The position numbers were made by a program, and so were the translations under genes. A DNA stretch of 64,000 bases. Origin: Geobacillus thermocatenulatus (lineage in GTDB: Bacteria > Bacillota > Bacilli > Bacillales > Anoxybacillaceae). This document shows positions 17,168 to 28,913 of the stretch, piece after piece (the first letter of the stretch is position 1; every line of letters begins with the position of its first letter). The notes under the pieces are model-generated. The model worked only from the letters and a program-made list of their open reading frames with translations. It did no database searches and had not been told where the DNA came from. The stretch spans positions 568,001 to 632,000 of the forward strand of contig NZ_NEWK01000001.1 of the NCBI RefSeq assembly GCF_002217655.1, read 5' to 3'.

Positions 17168-18022
17168 ATGAAAAAATGGCTTGGTGCGCTGCTCGCCGCC
17201 GTTCTCGTCTTCGCCTTGGCGGCATGCGGCGGCAAAGACAACAACAGTGCATCCGAAGGAGAAAAAGGCGGCGAAATGGTGAAGCTGAAAGTCGGTGCGT
17301 CGAACGTGCCGCATGCGGAAATTTTGGAAAAAGCGAAACCGATTTTGAAGAAAAAAGGCATCGACTTGGAGATCATCACGTTCCAAGATTACATCTTGCC
17401 GAACAAAGCGCTGGCGGAGAAGCAAATTGATGCCAACTATTTCCAACACATTCCGTATTTGGAATCGCAAAAGAAAGAATACGGCTATGATTTCGTCAAC
17501 GCCGGCGGCATTCATATCGAGCCGATCGGCTTATACTCGAAAAAATACAAAAGCATTGAAGAACTGCCGGACGGCGCGACGATCATCATGAGCAACTCGG
17601 TCGCCGACCATGGCCGCATTTTGTCGATGTTGCAAGAAAAAGGGCTCATTAAATTGAAACCGGGCGTCGATAAAACGAAAGCGACAGTCAATGACATCAT
17701 CGAAAATCCAAAGCATTTAAAATTTAAGGCCGATGTCGACGCCGGGCTTCTGCCGCAAATTTACAAAAACGGCGAAGGCGATGCGGTGCTGATCAACGCC
17801 AACTATGCGCTTGACGCCGGTTTGGATCCGGCGAAAGACCCGATCGCCGTGGAGTCGCCGAAAAACAATCCGTATGTGAACATTATTGCGGTGCGCAAAG
17901 GCGATGAAAACCGGAAAGAAATTAAAACGCTTGTCGAAGTGCTGCAATCGAAAGAAATCCAAGATTTCATTAAAGAAAAATACCACGGCGCCGTCATTCC
18001 AGCGGCGGAAAACAATCCATAA
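17168..18022 (+). CDS. metQ: MetQ, methionine-binding lipoprotein
   Basis: 284 residues with a lipoprotein signal MKKWLGALLAAVLVFALAAC (lipobox LAAC). The mature part is a NLPA-type methionine-binding protein: KVGASNVPHAEILE, YILPNKALAEKQIDANYFQH and VNAGGIHIEPIGLYS are typical. Located 15 bases after metP and closed by a terminator. It captures extracellular methionine for MetNP. Confidence 0.95.
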   Translation: MKKWLGALLAAVLVFALAACGGKDNNSASEGEKGGEMVKLKVGASNVPHAEILEKAKPILKKKGIDLEIITFQDYILPNKALAEKQIDANYFQHIPYLESQKKEYGYDFVNAGGIHIEPIGLYSKKYKSIEELPDGATIIMSNSVADHGRILSMLQEKGLIKLKPGVDKTKATVNDIIENPKHLKFKADVDAGLLPQIYKNGEGDAVLINANYALDAGLDPAKDPIAVESPKNNPYVNIIAVRKGDENRKEIKTLVEVLQSKEIQDFIKEKYHGAVIPAAENNP

Positions 18023-18050
18023 CGGGAGCATTTCGCTTCCGTTTTTTTTG
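18022..18050 (+). terminator. Terminator after metQ
   Basis: ACGGGAGC and GCTTCCGT arms with an ATTTC loop, followed by a run of eight T. The first arm begins at the last base of the metQ stop. Confidence 0.85.
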
Positions 18051-18128
18051 TCCAAAAAAAAGAGCCGCCCGAAAGTTCAAAACGATTTTGGATGGAGAGA
18101 CACCGCGGCTGATCTGCTTTCCCGCGCT

Positions 18129-18320
18129 TCATCGGCCATTCAAACGCGCCAGTACGGCGGCGAGCATGACGATGATGACGCAGTTTTGCAGGGCGACCAC
18201 TGTCGTTAAACTGAAGATGACGTCCCCGTGTTCACCGAGAATGCTGCCGATGATGATCCATGCCAAAAACGAAGCGAAAGCGGCGGTTAAGGTAAAGACA
18301 ACCCAACGAATCAATGGCAT
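18129..18320 (-). CDS. Small two-helix membrane protein, unknown
   Basis: 63 residues if translation starts at the ATG at 18320, with AGGAAAGGGGG just upstream. Two hydrophobic segments are visible (VVFTLTAAFASFLAWIIIG and VVALQNCVIIVMLAAVLA) joined by a short loop ending GEHGD. The frame is open further upstream but that extension is Cys/Ser-rich and unlikely. I do not recognise the family. It stands alone between the methionine importer and yurZ on the opposite strand. Confidence 0.5.
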   Translation of the reverse strand: MPLIRWVVFTLTAAFASFLAWIIIGSILGEHGDVIFSLTTVVALQNCVIIVMLAAVLARLNGR

Positions 18321-18493
18321 TGCCCCCTTTCCTATGATGATGGAAGTGGAACAGAACCGTTCGTTTTCATCATCACATTCCGTCGATGTTGGTGAAACGG
18401 TGGTGTTTCCACACGCTTTCAATACTATTCGTTGTTTAATTTCGTTTTCCTTCATGCATACTAACAGCAGAAACGAACAAAGGGAGGAAAATG

Positions 18494-18859
18494 ATGATGA
18501 ACAACGGAACACATGCATCGGTCGAAGCCGCGCTTCGCCACTACAAGGAAGGGCTTGGGGCGTTTACCCAAAAACTTCCGAACGTAGCCGAACGGTTTAA
18601 CGCGTTTACGGAAGCGTGCTTTGCCGAGGGGGCGCTGTCGAAAAAAGAAAAACAATTAATCGCCCTCGGCATCAGCTTGGCGTCGCAGGATGAATATTGC
18701 ATCATTTACCATGCGAAAGGCTGCCTTGATGAAGGGGCGTCCGAACAAGAAATGTTGGAAGCGTGCGCGGTGGCGGCCGCGTTTGGCGGCGGGGCGGCGA
18801 TGAGCCAGGCGGTGACGCTCGTGCAGGAATGCCTCCGCGAGCTGCGGACAGCTCACTAG
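18494..18859 (+). CDS. yurZ: Carboxymuconolactone decarboxylase-family protein (YurZ-like)
   Basis: About 121 residues with the AhpD/CMD fold. The key segment is [21 protein letters not shown]: the family C-x-x-C-x-x-x-H motif keeps the second Cys and the His, but the first Cys is replaced by Asp, so AhpD-style disulfide chemistry is not expected. Three consecutive ATG codons (18491, 18494, 18497) follow AGGGAGG at 3, 6 and 9 bases, so the exact start is uncertain. In B. subtilis yurZ is likewise next to sufC. Function unknown. Confidence 0.8.
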   Translation: MMNNGTHASVEAALRHYKEGLGAFTQKLPNVAERFNAFTEACFAEGALSKKEKQLIALGISLASQDEYCIIYHAKGCLDEGASEQEMLEACAVAAAFGGGAAMSQAVTLVQECLRELRTAH

Positions 18860-18888
18860 ACTCCGGAGAGAACGGGGTCTTTTTTTTG
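18859..18888 (+). terminator. Terminator after yurZ
   Basis: GACTCC pairs with GGGGTC around a nine-base loop, followed by eight or nine T. The first arm starts on the last base of the stop codon. Confidence 0.75.
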
Positions 18889-18978
18889 CAAAAACTCGTA
18901 CAAGCTTGCGGTTTTCGTGTAAAATAAATAAAAGATGCGGTTTTTCACACGGACATCGTGAAAAACAAGGCAGGGAAG

Positions 18979-19007
18979 TTGCAGGCAGTTTTCATTTGTT
19001 ATAAAAT
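18979..19007 (+). promoter_or_regulatory. Promoter of the suf operon
   Basis: TTGCAG and TAAAAT with a 17-base spacer (an alternative reading uses TATAAA with 15). It lies about 86 bases before sufC, directly after the yurZ terminator. Confidence 0.5.
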
Positions 19008-19030
19008 GATAATGAGAATAAAATGAGAAT
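19008..19030 (+). promoter_or_regulatory. Fur-box-like repeats overlapping the suf start point
   Basis: GATAATGAGAAT matches two adjoining GATAAT hexamers of the Fur box with one mismatch, and AATGAGAAT occurs twice, 11 bases apart (19011 and 19022). The position immediately after the -10 suits iron-dependent repression. Not a full 19-base palindrome, so the call is tentative. Confidence 0.4.
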
Positions 19031-19092
19031 GAACGATCGCTAGAAGACAAGCGAGCGAACTGACTCTCAATTGGGAATTGGAGGTATGCTGC

Positions 19093-19872
19093 ATGGCGGT
19101 ATTGACGATTCGCAATCTCCACGTCGCCGTGGAGGGAAAAGAAATTTTAAAAGGAGTGAACTTGGAAGTCAAAGGCGGGGAAATCCACGCCATTATGGGT
19201 CCGAACGGAACGGGGAAATCGACGCTGGCATCGGCTATTATGGGCCATCCAAAATATGAAGTGACCGAAGGATCGGTGACGCTCGACGGCCAGGATGTCC
19301 TCGAGATGGAAGTCGACGAGCGGGCGCGGGCCGGCCTGTTTTTGGCGATGCAATATCCGAGCGAAATCAGCGGGGTGACGAACGCCGACTTCCTGCGGGC
19401 GGCGATCAACGCTCGCCTTGGCGAGGGCAACGAAATTTCCCTCATGAAATTCATCCGCAAGCTCGATGAAAAAATGGCGTTTCTCGAAATGAATCCGGAT
19501 ATGGCGCACCGTTACTTGAACGAAGGATTCTCAGGCGGGGAGAAAAAGCGGAACGAAATCTTGCAATTGATGATGCTCGAACCGAAAATCGCCATTTTGG
19601 ACGAGATTGACTCCGGGCTTGATATTGACGCGCTCAAAATTGTCGCCAAAGGCGTCAACGAAATGCGCAGCAGCGAGTTCGGCTGTTTGATCATCACCCA
19701 CTACCAGCGGTTATTGAACTATATCACGCCGGATTACGTGCACGTCATGATGCAAGGGCGCATCGTCAAATCCGGCGGTCCGGAGCTGGCGCAGCGGCTT
19801 GAGGCGGAAGGGTACGACTGGATCAAAAAAGAACTCGGCATCGAAGATGAAACGGTCGGGCAAGAAGCGTAA
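19093..19872 (+). CDS. sufC: SufC, Fe-S assembly ATPase
   Basis: 259 residues from ATG at 19093, eight bases after GGAGG. ABC ATPase with Walker A MGPNGTGKST, signature EGFSGGEKKRNEI and Walker B IAILDEIDSGLDIDALK, the exact SufC form. It energises the SufBCD scaffold that builds iron-sulfur clusters in the cytosol. First gene of the tightly packed sufCDSUB operon (yurYXWVU in B. subtilis). Confidence 0.97.
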   Translation: MAVLTIRNLHVAVEGKEILKGVNLEVKGGEIHAIMGPNGTGKSTLASAIMGHPKYEVTEGSVTLDGQDVLEMEVDERARAGLFLAMQYPSEISGVTNADFLRAAINARLGEGNEISLMKFIRKLDEKMAFLEMNPDMAHRYLNEGFSGGEKKRNEILQLMMLEPKIAILDEIDSGLDIDALKIVAKGVNEMRSSEFGCLIITHYQRLLNYITPDYVHVMMQGRIVKSGGPELAQRLEAEGYDWIKKELGIEDETVGQEA

Positions 19873-19889
19873 GCGTTAGGAGGAGGACT

Positions 19890-22841
<2,952 letters not shown>

Positions 22842-22862
22842 TCTAAAGGAAGGTGAACCGAG

Positions 22863-24260
22863 ATGGCGAAAAAAGCACCGGAAATCGGTGAATACAAGTA
22901 CGGCTTCGTCGATAAAGACGTCTCCGTCTTCCGCGCCCAGCGCGGCTTGACGCGCGAAGTCGTCGAAGAAATTTCGCGGATGAAAAACGAGCCGCAATGG
23001 ATGCTCGAGTTCCGCCTAAAAGCGCTCGACATCTTCTACAGCAAACCGATGCCGCAATGGGGCGGCGACTTGTCAAGCCTCGATTTCGATGAAATTACGT
23101 ATTACGTCAAACCGACGGAAAAATCGGGCCGCTCATGGGATGAAGTGCCGGCGGAAATTAAAGCGACGTTCGATAAATTGGGGATTCCAGAGGCGGAACA
23201 AAAATATTTGGCCGGCGTCTCGGCGCAATACGAATCGGAAGTCGTCTACCACAACATGAAAGAAGACCTTGAAAAGCTCGGCGTCATCTTTAAAGACACC
23301 GACTCGGCGCTGAAAGAAAACGAAGACTTGTTCCGCGAGTATTTCGCCAAAGTGGTGCCGCCGACGGACAACAAATTTGCGGCCTTGAACTCGGCCGTCT
23401 GGTCGGGCGGTTCGTTCATCTACGTCCCGAAAGGCGTGAAAGTCGATACGCCGCTTCAGGCGTACTTCCGCATCAACTCGGAAAACATGGGGCAGTTTGA
23501 ACGGACGCTCATCATCGTCGACGAAGGGGCGCACGTCCATTACGTCGAAGGCTGTACGGCGCCGATTTACACGACGAACTCGCTCCATAGCGCGGTTGTT
23601 GAGATCATCGTCAAAAAAGGCGCCTACTGCCGCTACACGACGATCCAAAACTGGGCGAACAACGTCTTCAACTTGGTGACGAAGCGCGCGGTCTGCGAAG
23701 AAAACGCGACGATGGAATGGATTGACGGCAACATCGGCTCGAAGTTGACGATGAAATACCCGGCTGTCATCTTAAAAGGTGAAGGGGCGCGCGGCTTGAC
23801 GCTCTCCATCGCCATCGCCGGCAAAGGGCAGCACCAAGACGCTGGGGCGAAAATGATCCATCTGGCGCCAAACACGTCATCGACGATCGTCTCGAAGTCG
23901 ATCTCCAAGCAAGGCGGAAAAGTCACGTACCGCGGCATGGTCCATTTCGGCCGCAAAGCGTCCGGCTCGCGCTCAAACATCGAATGCGATACGCTCATTC
24001 TCGACAACCAGTCGACATCGGACACGATTCCGTATAACGAAATTTTAAACGACAACATCTCGCTTGAGCACGAAGCAAAAGTGTCGAAAGTGTCGGAAGA
24101 GCAGCTGTTCTACTTGATGAGCCGCGGCATTTCCGAGCAGGAAGCGACGGAAATGATCGTCATGGGCTTCATTGAGCCGTTTACAAGAGAGCTGCCGATG
24201 GAATACGCGGTCGAGATGAACCGCTTGATCAAGTTCGAGATGGAAGGAAGCATTGGGTAA
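22863..24260 (+). CDS. sufB: SufB, Fe-S cluster scaffold
   Basis: 465 residues, normal for SufB. Highly conserved blocks are present: [32 protein letters not shown] with a functional Cys, and [20 protein letters not shown] with the cluster-assembly Cys at its end. Last gene of the operon, 21 bases after sufU behind AAAGGAAGGTG. Confidence 0.97.
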   Translation: MAKKAPEIGEYKYGFVDKDVSVFRAQRGLTREVVEEISRMKNEPQWMLEFRLKALDIFYSKPMPQWGGDLSSLDFDEITYYVKPTEKSGRSWDEVPAEIKATFDKLGIPEAEQKYLAGVSAQYESEVVYHNMKEDLEKLGVIFKDTDSALKENEDLFREYFAKVVPPTDNKFAALNSAVWSGGSFIYVPKGVKVDTPLQAYFRINSENMGQFERTLIIVDEGAHVHYVEGCTAPIYTTNSLHSAVVEIIVKKGAYCRYTTIQNWANNVFNLVTKRAVCEENATMEWIDGNIGSKLTMKYPAVILKGEGARGLTLSIAIAGKGQHQDAGAKMIHLAPNTSSTIVSKSISKQGGKVTYRGMVHFGRKASGSRSNIECDTLILDNQSTSDTIPYNEILNDNISLEHEAKVSKVSEEQLFYLMSRGISEQEATEMIVMGFIEPFTRELPMEYAVEMNRLIKFEMEGSIG

Positions 24261-24433
24261 GCTTGATGAAGCAAGGGTGGAGCGCTCGCTTGGGGGTGCT
24301 TCCCCCACAAAACGCCCACATGATCGACGCAGGGCAAAACAAGGGAGCGGCCGGCGCTTATTCTCTCCGGTGGTCTCTGGAAGCGCCAAGGCCGCCCTGC
24401 AGGCCATTTCCTCCCTCATGGGAGCATGTTTTT

Positions 24434-24465
24434 AGGGGAGCGCTCTTTTTTGGGCGCTCCCCTGT
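24434..24465 (+). terminator. Stem-loop downstream of sufB
   Basis: Ten-base perfect stem AGGGGAGCGC/GCGCTCCCCT with a T-rich ten-base loop, about 175 bases after the sufB stop and 54 before the end of the convergent lysE gene. The T run after the stem is weak (GTCATTGATTT). Confidence 0.5.
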
Positions 24466-24518
24466 CATTGATTTCACATGCCAGGCGGCTTTGTTCAGCC
24501 GTGGCCCGGTCTTCCTGT

Positions 24519-25151
24519 TTAGCGCTCGACTTTTTCAAGCGCCAATTTGATGCCGAACCCGATCATCACTGCGCCCGTGATGCCTTCGATCCATTTTTTC
24601 GTTTTCGGCCGCTTCATGAAGTCGCTGATATAATGGATGAAGGAAATGTAAAACAAAAACCATATCGCGGTCATCGCCGTATAAGCCGCTCCCATCATGA
24701 GAAACGGAGCGAAGGAGTGCACGCCGGGCGCCACGAATTGCGGCAAAAACGTTAGGAAAAAGGCCGCCACTTTCGGATTTAAGAAGTCGGTCAGAAATCC
24801 TTGCCGGAAGCAGGCGGGCTGTAGGCCTTTGCTGTTGACATCCGTTTCCATGCCGGCCGCTTCCCCTTGTTTTATAGCGCTATACAACGCTTTAACGCCT
24901 AAATAGGTTAAATACACCGCTCCAATATATTTCAAGGCGGAAAACAGCAAGGCCGATTGCATCATGACGGCGGAAAGCCCGAGCGACGCCGCGGCGGTGT
25001 GGAGAAACAAGGCGCAGCAAACCCCTAGTGCGGTTTTCAAGCCGCCGATCTTCCCGACGGAAATGGTGTTTTTGGTCACCACCGCTGTGTCGGGGCCGGG
25101 CAGCACAATCAAAAATATCGATAAGAGAAGAAATGGGTACAGATGAATCAT
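24519..25151 (-). CDS. LysE/RhtB-family amino acid exporter
   Basis: 210 residues, six hydrophobic segments. The N-terminus FLIVLPGPDTAVVTKNTISVG is the classic LysE/RhtB signature (PGPD followed by G-x-x-x-G), with GVCCALFLHTAAASLGLSA next. Members export basic amino acids, homoserine, threonine or related compounds; the substrate here is not predictable. Single gene facing the suf operon, with GGGAGGG before the start. Confidence 0.85.
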   Translation of the reverse strand: MIHLYPFLLLSIFLIVLPGPDTAVVTKNTISVGKIGGLKTALGVCCALFLHTAAASLGLSAVMMQSALLFSALKYIGAVYLTYLGVKALYSAIKQGEAAGMETDVNSKGLQPACFRQGFLTDFLNPKVAAFFLTFLPQFVAPGVHSFAPFLMMGAAYTAMTAIWFLFYISFIHYISDFMKRPKTKKWIEGITGAVMIGFGIKLALEKVER

Positions 25152-25235
25152 CGGACGGCCCTCCCATTGTCAGAATGTTTCGATGGGTATCATTGTATCG
25201 CAACCGTTCCTCGATTGTAAATATGGATGTGATGA

Positions 25236-25272
25236 ACCGCCGCCATCCTTGATGGTGCGGCGGTCATTTTTA
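25236..25272 (+). terminator. Terminator-like hairpin upstream of yunF
   Basis: ACCGCCGC pairs with GCGGCGGT around a 13-base loop, followed by CATTTTTATTT. No plus-strand gene lies directly before it, so it may guard yunF from stray transcription or be left over from a lost gene. Confidence 0.45.
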
Positions 25273-25337
25273 TTTCCTGGCGGTGGCACATATGATATAG
25301 TGAAGATAGCTGCAAATCGAACGAATTGGTGATTGAT

Positions 25338-26186
25338 ATGATTTACATCGGACTGACCGGCTGGGGGGATCATGACAGCTTGTACCCGCCAGGTCTTGCG
25401 GCAAAAAACAAGCTGCTGGAATACGCGGCTCATTTTCCGACAGTCGAGGTCGATTCGTACTTTTACGCCATTCAGCCGCGTTCGAACGTGGAAAAGTGGA
25501 TTCGCGAGACGCCGCCGTCGTTTCAGTTTATCGTGAAGGCCTACCATGGAATGACCGGGCATGAGCGCGGCCCGATTCCGTATGAGAGTAAGGAAGCGAT
25601 GTTTGCCGCGTTTTTGGACTCGATCGCGCCGTTTCAGGAAGCGGGGAAATTGGCGATGGTGCTGTTTCAGTTTCCGCCGTGGTTTGACTGCCGGCGCGAG
25701 CATGTGGCGTACTTGCGCTGGGTGAAAGCGCGGATGGGGGAGGTGCCGGCGGCGCTCGAATTTCGGCACCAATCGTGGTTTTCGCCGCGCTTTTATGACA
25801 AAACGCTGCGCTTCATGGAAGAAGAAGGCTGGATCCACAGCATTTGCGATGAGCCGCAGGCGGGGGAAGGGTCGGTGCCGACCGTTTTGCATCCGACCGA
25901 CCGGGAAAAGACGCTCATCCGCCTGCACGGGCGCAACGTCCACGGCTGGAACAAGGCGACGGCCGGCGAGAACTGGAGGGCGGTCCGCTACTTGTATCGA
26001 TACAACGACCGCGAGCTGCGCGAGTGGGCGCGCCATATCGAGACATTAAAGCAAAAAACGAAACAGATTTACGTGCTGTTCAACAACAACTCCGGCGGCG
26101 ACGCCGCTGACAACGCCAAACAATTGATCGAGCTGCTTGGCATTGAGTACACGGGCCTTGCGCCGCGGCAGCTTGGTTTGTTTTGA
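25338..26186 (+). CDS. yunF: DUF72-family protein (YunF-like)
   Basis: 282 residues, a TIM-barrel DUF72 protein: YIGLTGWGDHDSLYPPG at the start, FPTVEVDSYFYAIQP, the central ALEFRHQSWF and near the end IYVLFNNNSGGDAADNAKQL are all family landmarks. The ATG at 25338 follows GGTGAT; a TTG four codons earlier is less likely. Biochemical function is unknown. It starts the run yunF-yunE-yunD-yunC and overlaps nothing downstream; the next gene begins 23 bases on. Confidence 0.85.
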   Translation: MIYIGLTGWGDHDSLYPPGLAAKNKLLEYAAHFPTVEVDSYFYAIQPRSNVEKWIRETPPSFQFIVKAYHGMTGHERGPIPYESKEAMFAAFLDSIAPFQEAGKLAMVLFQFPPWFDCRREHVAYLRWVKARMGEVPAALEFRHQSWFSPRFYDKTLRFMEEEGWIHSICDEPQAGEGSVPTVLHPTDREKTLIRLHGRNVHGWNKATAGENWRAVRYLYRYNDRELREWARHIETLKQKTKQIYVLFNNNSGGDAADNAKQLIELLGIEYTGLAPRQLGLF

Positions 26187-26209
26187 AGCGGGGAAGAGGG
26201 GGATGGAGG

Positions 26210-27097
26210 ATGGCGTATGCGTTGCTTGTCTTGATCGGCTTTATCGCGGGGACGGTCGGCAGTTTAGCCGGCCTTGGCGGCGGGGTGATCATCGTGCCGT
26301 CGCTTCTGTTTTTTGGCGCACTCGGCTGGCTGTCGGCGGTGACGCCGCAAGTGGCGGTCGGCACGTCGCTTGTCGTCATTATTTTCAATGGCTTATCGTC
26401 CACACTGTCGTATATGAAAGACAAAATGGTCGACTATCAAAGCGGCTTGCTCTTTTGTCTTGGCAGCGTTCCCGGGGCGGTCATCGGCGCTTGGGTGAAC
26501 AATACGCTGAGCGCCGCTCATTTTTCATTGTATTTTGGGCTGTTTTTAATCGCCATGTCGGTTTTTTTGTCGCTGAGTCAAAAGAAAACGAAGCGTTCGG
26601 CTGACGAGACGGCGGCGGCGAAAGAAAACGGGGCCGAACGAACGGCGACGGAGCAGGCGCGGCCGGCGCCGTGGTGGAGACGGCGTGTTGTGCGAACGTA
26701 CACGGAGCGGAACGGGGAGACGTTCACATACGGCTACCAGCCGCTCATGGCGGTTGCCATCGCGTTTGTGGTCGGCTTTTTCGGCGGGCTGTTTGGCATT
26801 GGCGGCGGCTCGCTCATGGTGCCGGCGATGATCGTGCTGTTTCGCTTTCCGCCCCATGTGGCGGTCGCCACGTCGATGTTGATGATTTTTTTGTCCTCTC
26901 TCATCGGTTCGCTCACCCATGTCGCGATGGGAAACGTGCAATGGTCATTTGCCCTTGCTCTTATTCCTGGGGTGTGGATCGGTGCGAAAACGGGGGCGTG
27001 GATCAGTAAGCGGATGCCAAGCCGGACGCTTGTCGTCGTGCTTCGAGTCGTGCTCGTGCTGCTTGGGATGCGGCTTGTATGGGGGAGTTTGGCGTAA
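26210..27097 (+). CDS. yunE: TauE/SafE-family membrane transporter (YunE-like)
   Basis: 295 residues, with two sets of hydrophobic segments each starting with a G-rich motif (GTVGSLAGLGGGVIIVPSLL and GFFGGLFGIGGGSLMVPAM), the internal repeat typical of sulfite/anion exporters TauE/SafE. A charged, Ala/Glu/Lys-rich linker of about 45 residues separates the halves. Start at 26210 has GAGGGGG seven bases upstream. In B. subtilis the counterpart is yunE; substrate unknown, possibly sulfite or organosulfur anions. Confidence 0.85.
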   Translation: MAYALLVLIGFIAGTVGSLAGLGGGVIIVPSLLFFGALGWLSAVTPQVAVGTSLVVIIFNGLSSTLSYMKDKMVDYQSGLLFCLGSVPGAVIGAWVNNTLSAAHFSLYFGLFLIAMSVFLSLSQKKTKRSADETAAAKENGAERTATEQARPAPWWRRRVVRTYTERNGETFTYGYQPLMAVAIAFVVGFFGGLFGIGGGSLMVPAMIVLFRFPPHVAVATSMLMIFLSSLIGSLTHVAMGNVQWSFALALIPGVWIGAKTGAWISKRMPSRTLVVVLRVVLVLLGMRLVWGSLA

Positions 27098-27114
27098 TGG
27101 AGGAGGGGCGCGCA

Positions 27115-28497
27115 TTGAAGCAAACCATTTATATTTACCATACGAACGACGTGCACAGCCATTTTGAACATTGGCCCCAAATCGCCCGCTTTTTGTCTGA
27201 ACGGAGAAGGGAGCATCGCGTGCGCAACGAGGCGATGCTTTTGTTTGATGTCGGCGATTTTCTCGACCGCGTGCATCCGATTACCGAGGCGACGCGCGGA
27301 AAAGCGAATGTGGACTTATTGAATGATCTCGGCTATGATGCAGTGACGATCGGCAACAATGAAGGGATCACCCTTGATCATGATGAACTGGATACGTTGT
27401 ACGAACAGGCTCGGTTTCCGGTCGTGGTCGCCAATTTGTTCCACCGCGACGGCGCGCGGCCGCATTGGGCGCTTCCGTATGTCGTCATCCCGGCGACGGA
27501 GACGTTTCGCATTGGGGTGGTTGGCGCCACCGCTCCGTTTTCTCACTTTTACGAGCTGCTCGGCTGGAAGATCGTTCCGCCGTTTGACATGTTGACAGCA
27601 GCGGTGAAGGAAGTGAAGCAAAAGGCCGATTGCGTCGTTGTGCTGTCTCATCTTGGGGTGAATGAGGATGAAAAAATCGCTGCGACGATCCCAGGCGTGG
27701 ACATTATTTTAGGCGCTCACACCCACCATGTGTTTCCAGAAGGAAAAACATTGAATCAAACACTGCTTTGCGCGGCGGGGAAATACGGAAAATATGTTGG
27801 GGTGGTCAAGCTGGAGATTGACCAAAATCGGCTGTCCAAGGCATCCGCGACGGTCGTGGATGTCGAACCATTGCCCCGCTCCGAGGCGGTCGAGCACCAT
27901 CTTGTTTGTCTTGAGCAGGAAAGTTTGGCGCGGCTTGAAGCGGAACAAGTCGCCGTGCTCCATGATGACTTGCCGCTTGACTGGTTCGCCCCGTCGCCGC
28001 TCGCGAATTTGCTTGCTTCCGCTTTGCGTGAGTGGTGTCAAGCGGACATCGGCATGGTCAACGCCGGCGTGCTGCTTGCGCCGCTTGCGAAAGGGCCGGT
28101 GACGAAAAAAGATTTGCATCGCATTTGCCCGCATCCGCTCAACCCGTGCAAGGTGAAGCTGCGCGGCGCGGAGCTCAAAGAGATTATCCTTGAGGCCAAC
28201 ACGGAACGGATGAAGCATTGGCAGTTTAAAGGGTTTGGCTTCCGCGGCGAAGTGATGGGGGAAATGGTGTACGACGGCGTGGACATCGAGGCCGGGCTCG
28301 AGGAAGACGGTCAATGTCATATCCGCCGCATTATGATCAACGGCGAGCCGCTCGATCCCGAGCGCACGTATGAGGTGGCGACGACCGATATGTTTGCGAT
28401 CGGGCACTTTTATCCGCAAATTCAGCGGGCAGCGGAAAAAACGTATTACATGCCGGAGTTTTTGCGCGATCTTCTCGCTTGGAAATTGGCCCAATAG
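27115..28497 (+). CDS. yunD: Metallophosphatase / 5'-nucleotidase-like protein (YunD-like)
   Basis: About 460 residues. Metal-binding motifs of the calcineurin-like fold are present: YHTNDVHSHFEHW, LLFDVGDFLDRV, TIGNNE, and VVLSHLG plus GAHTHHVF; the C-terminal half is the 5'-nucleotidase substrate-binding domain. There is no signal peptide, unlike exported UshA-type enzymes, so it is cytosolic. The start is either TTG at 27115, seven bases after GGAGGAGGGG, or ATG at 27097, which overlaps the yunE stop; the TTG gives a start matching YunD better. Confidence 0.85.
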   Translation: MKQTIYIYHTNDVHSHFEHWPQIARFLSERRREHRVRNEAMLLFDVGDFLDRVHPITEATRGKANVDLLNDLGYDAVTIGNNEGITLDHDELDTLYEQARFPVVVANLFHRDGARPHWALPYVVIPATETFRIGVVGATAPFSHFYELLGWKIVPPFDMLTAAVKEVKQKADCVVVLSHLGVNEDEKIAATIPGVDIILGAHTHHVFPEGKTLNQTLLCAAGKYGKYVGVVKLEIDQNRLSKASATVVDVEPLPRSEAVEHHLVCLEQESLARLEAEQVAVLHDDLPLDWFAPSPLANLLASALREWCQADIGMVNAGVLLAPLAKGPVTKKDLHRICPHPLNPCKVKLRGAELKEIILEANTERMKHWQFKGFGFRGEVMGEMVYDGVDIEAGLEEDGQCHIRRIMINGEPLDPERTYEVATTDMFAIGHFYPQIQRAAEKTYYMPEFLRDLLAWKLAQ

Positions 28498-28558
28498 GCA
28501 GGCACTTCTTTTTCCATGCTTCATACATTGGAGTATGGAAAGGAGAGTGACTGCGGCG

Positions 28559-28861
28559 ATGGTCGAAGTGAGGCCGATCCTCATTGACGGACATCCGTTT
28601 ATTGCTGTGTCCGTCCAGCTGCCGAAAACGAACTTGCTGGCGGTGGCGGGCGAGAGAGGGTACATTATGTGCGGGGCGCTCGATGTGGCGCTGTTGAATG
28701 AGAAATTGCGCGACCGCGGCATTATCGCCGGGCGGGCGGTCGGGGTGCGCACGTTCGAACAGCTGCTCGAGGCGCCGCTCGAATCGGTGACAGTCGCCGC
28801 CGAGGAGCTTGGCATCAAACGGGGAATGAAAGGAAAAGACGCGCTGTTGAAAATGCGGTGA
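28559..28861 (+). CDS. yunC: DUF1805 protein (YunC-like)
   Basis: 100 residues, matching YunC (DUF1805), a small alpha/beta protein of unknown function. Recognisable segments are KTNLLAVAGERGYIMCGALD and RAVGVRTFEQLLEAPLESVT. The chosen ATG is 11 bases after AAAGGAGAG; a GTG four codons upstream is too close to it. It follows yunD by about 60 bases. Confidence 0.75.
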   Translation: MVEVRPILIDGHPFIAVSVQLPKTNLLAVAGERGYIMCGALDVALLNEKLRDRGIIAGRAVGVRTFEQLLEAPLESVTVAAEELGIKRGMKGKDALLKMR

Positions 28862-28863
28862 AA

Positions 28864-28909
28864 AAATCCCTCCTTGCAAGCATACATATAGCTTGTAAAG
28901 GAGGGATTT
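28864..28909 (+). terminator. Long hairpin between yunC and yunB containing the yunB ribosome site
   Basis: AAATCCCTCCTTGCAAGC pairs with GCTTGTAAAGGAGGGATTT almost perfectly (18 pairs) around a nine-base loop. It lies three bases after yunC. The right arm includes AAGGAGG, the only plausible ribosome site for yunB nine bases further on. Confidence 0.65.
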
Positions 28910-28913
28910 CATT

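Noticed and set aside
27709-28887. 392-codon open frame on the minus strand
   Set aside because: Antisense to yunD and yunC; no motif or ribosome site.
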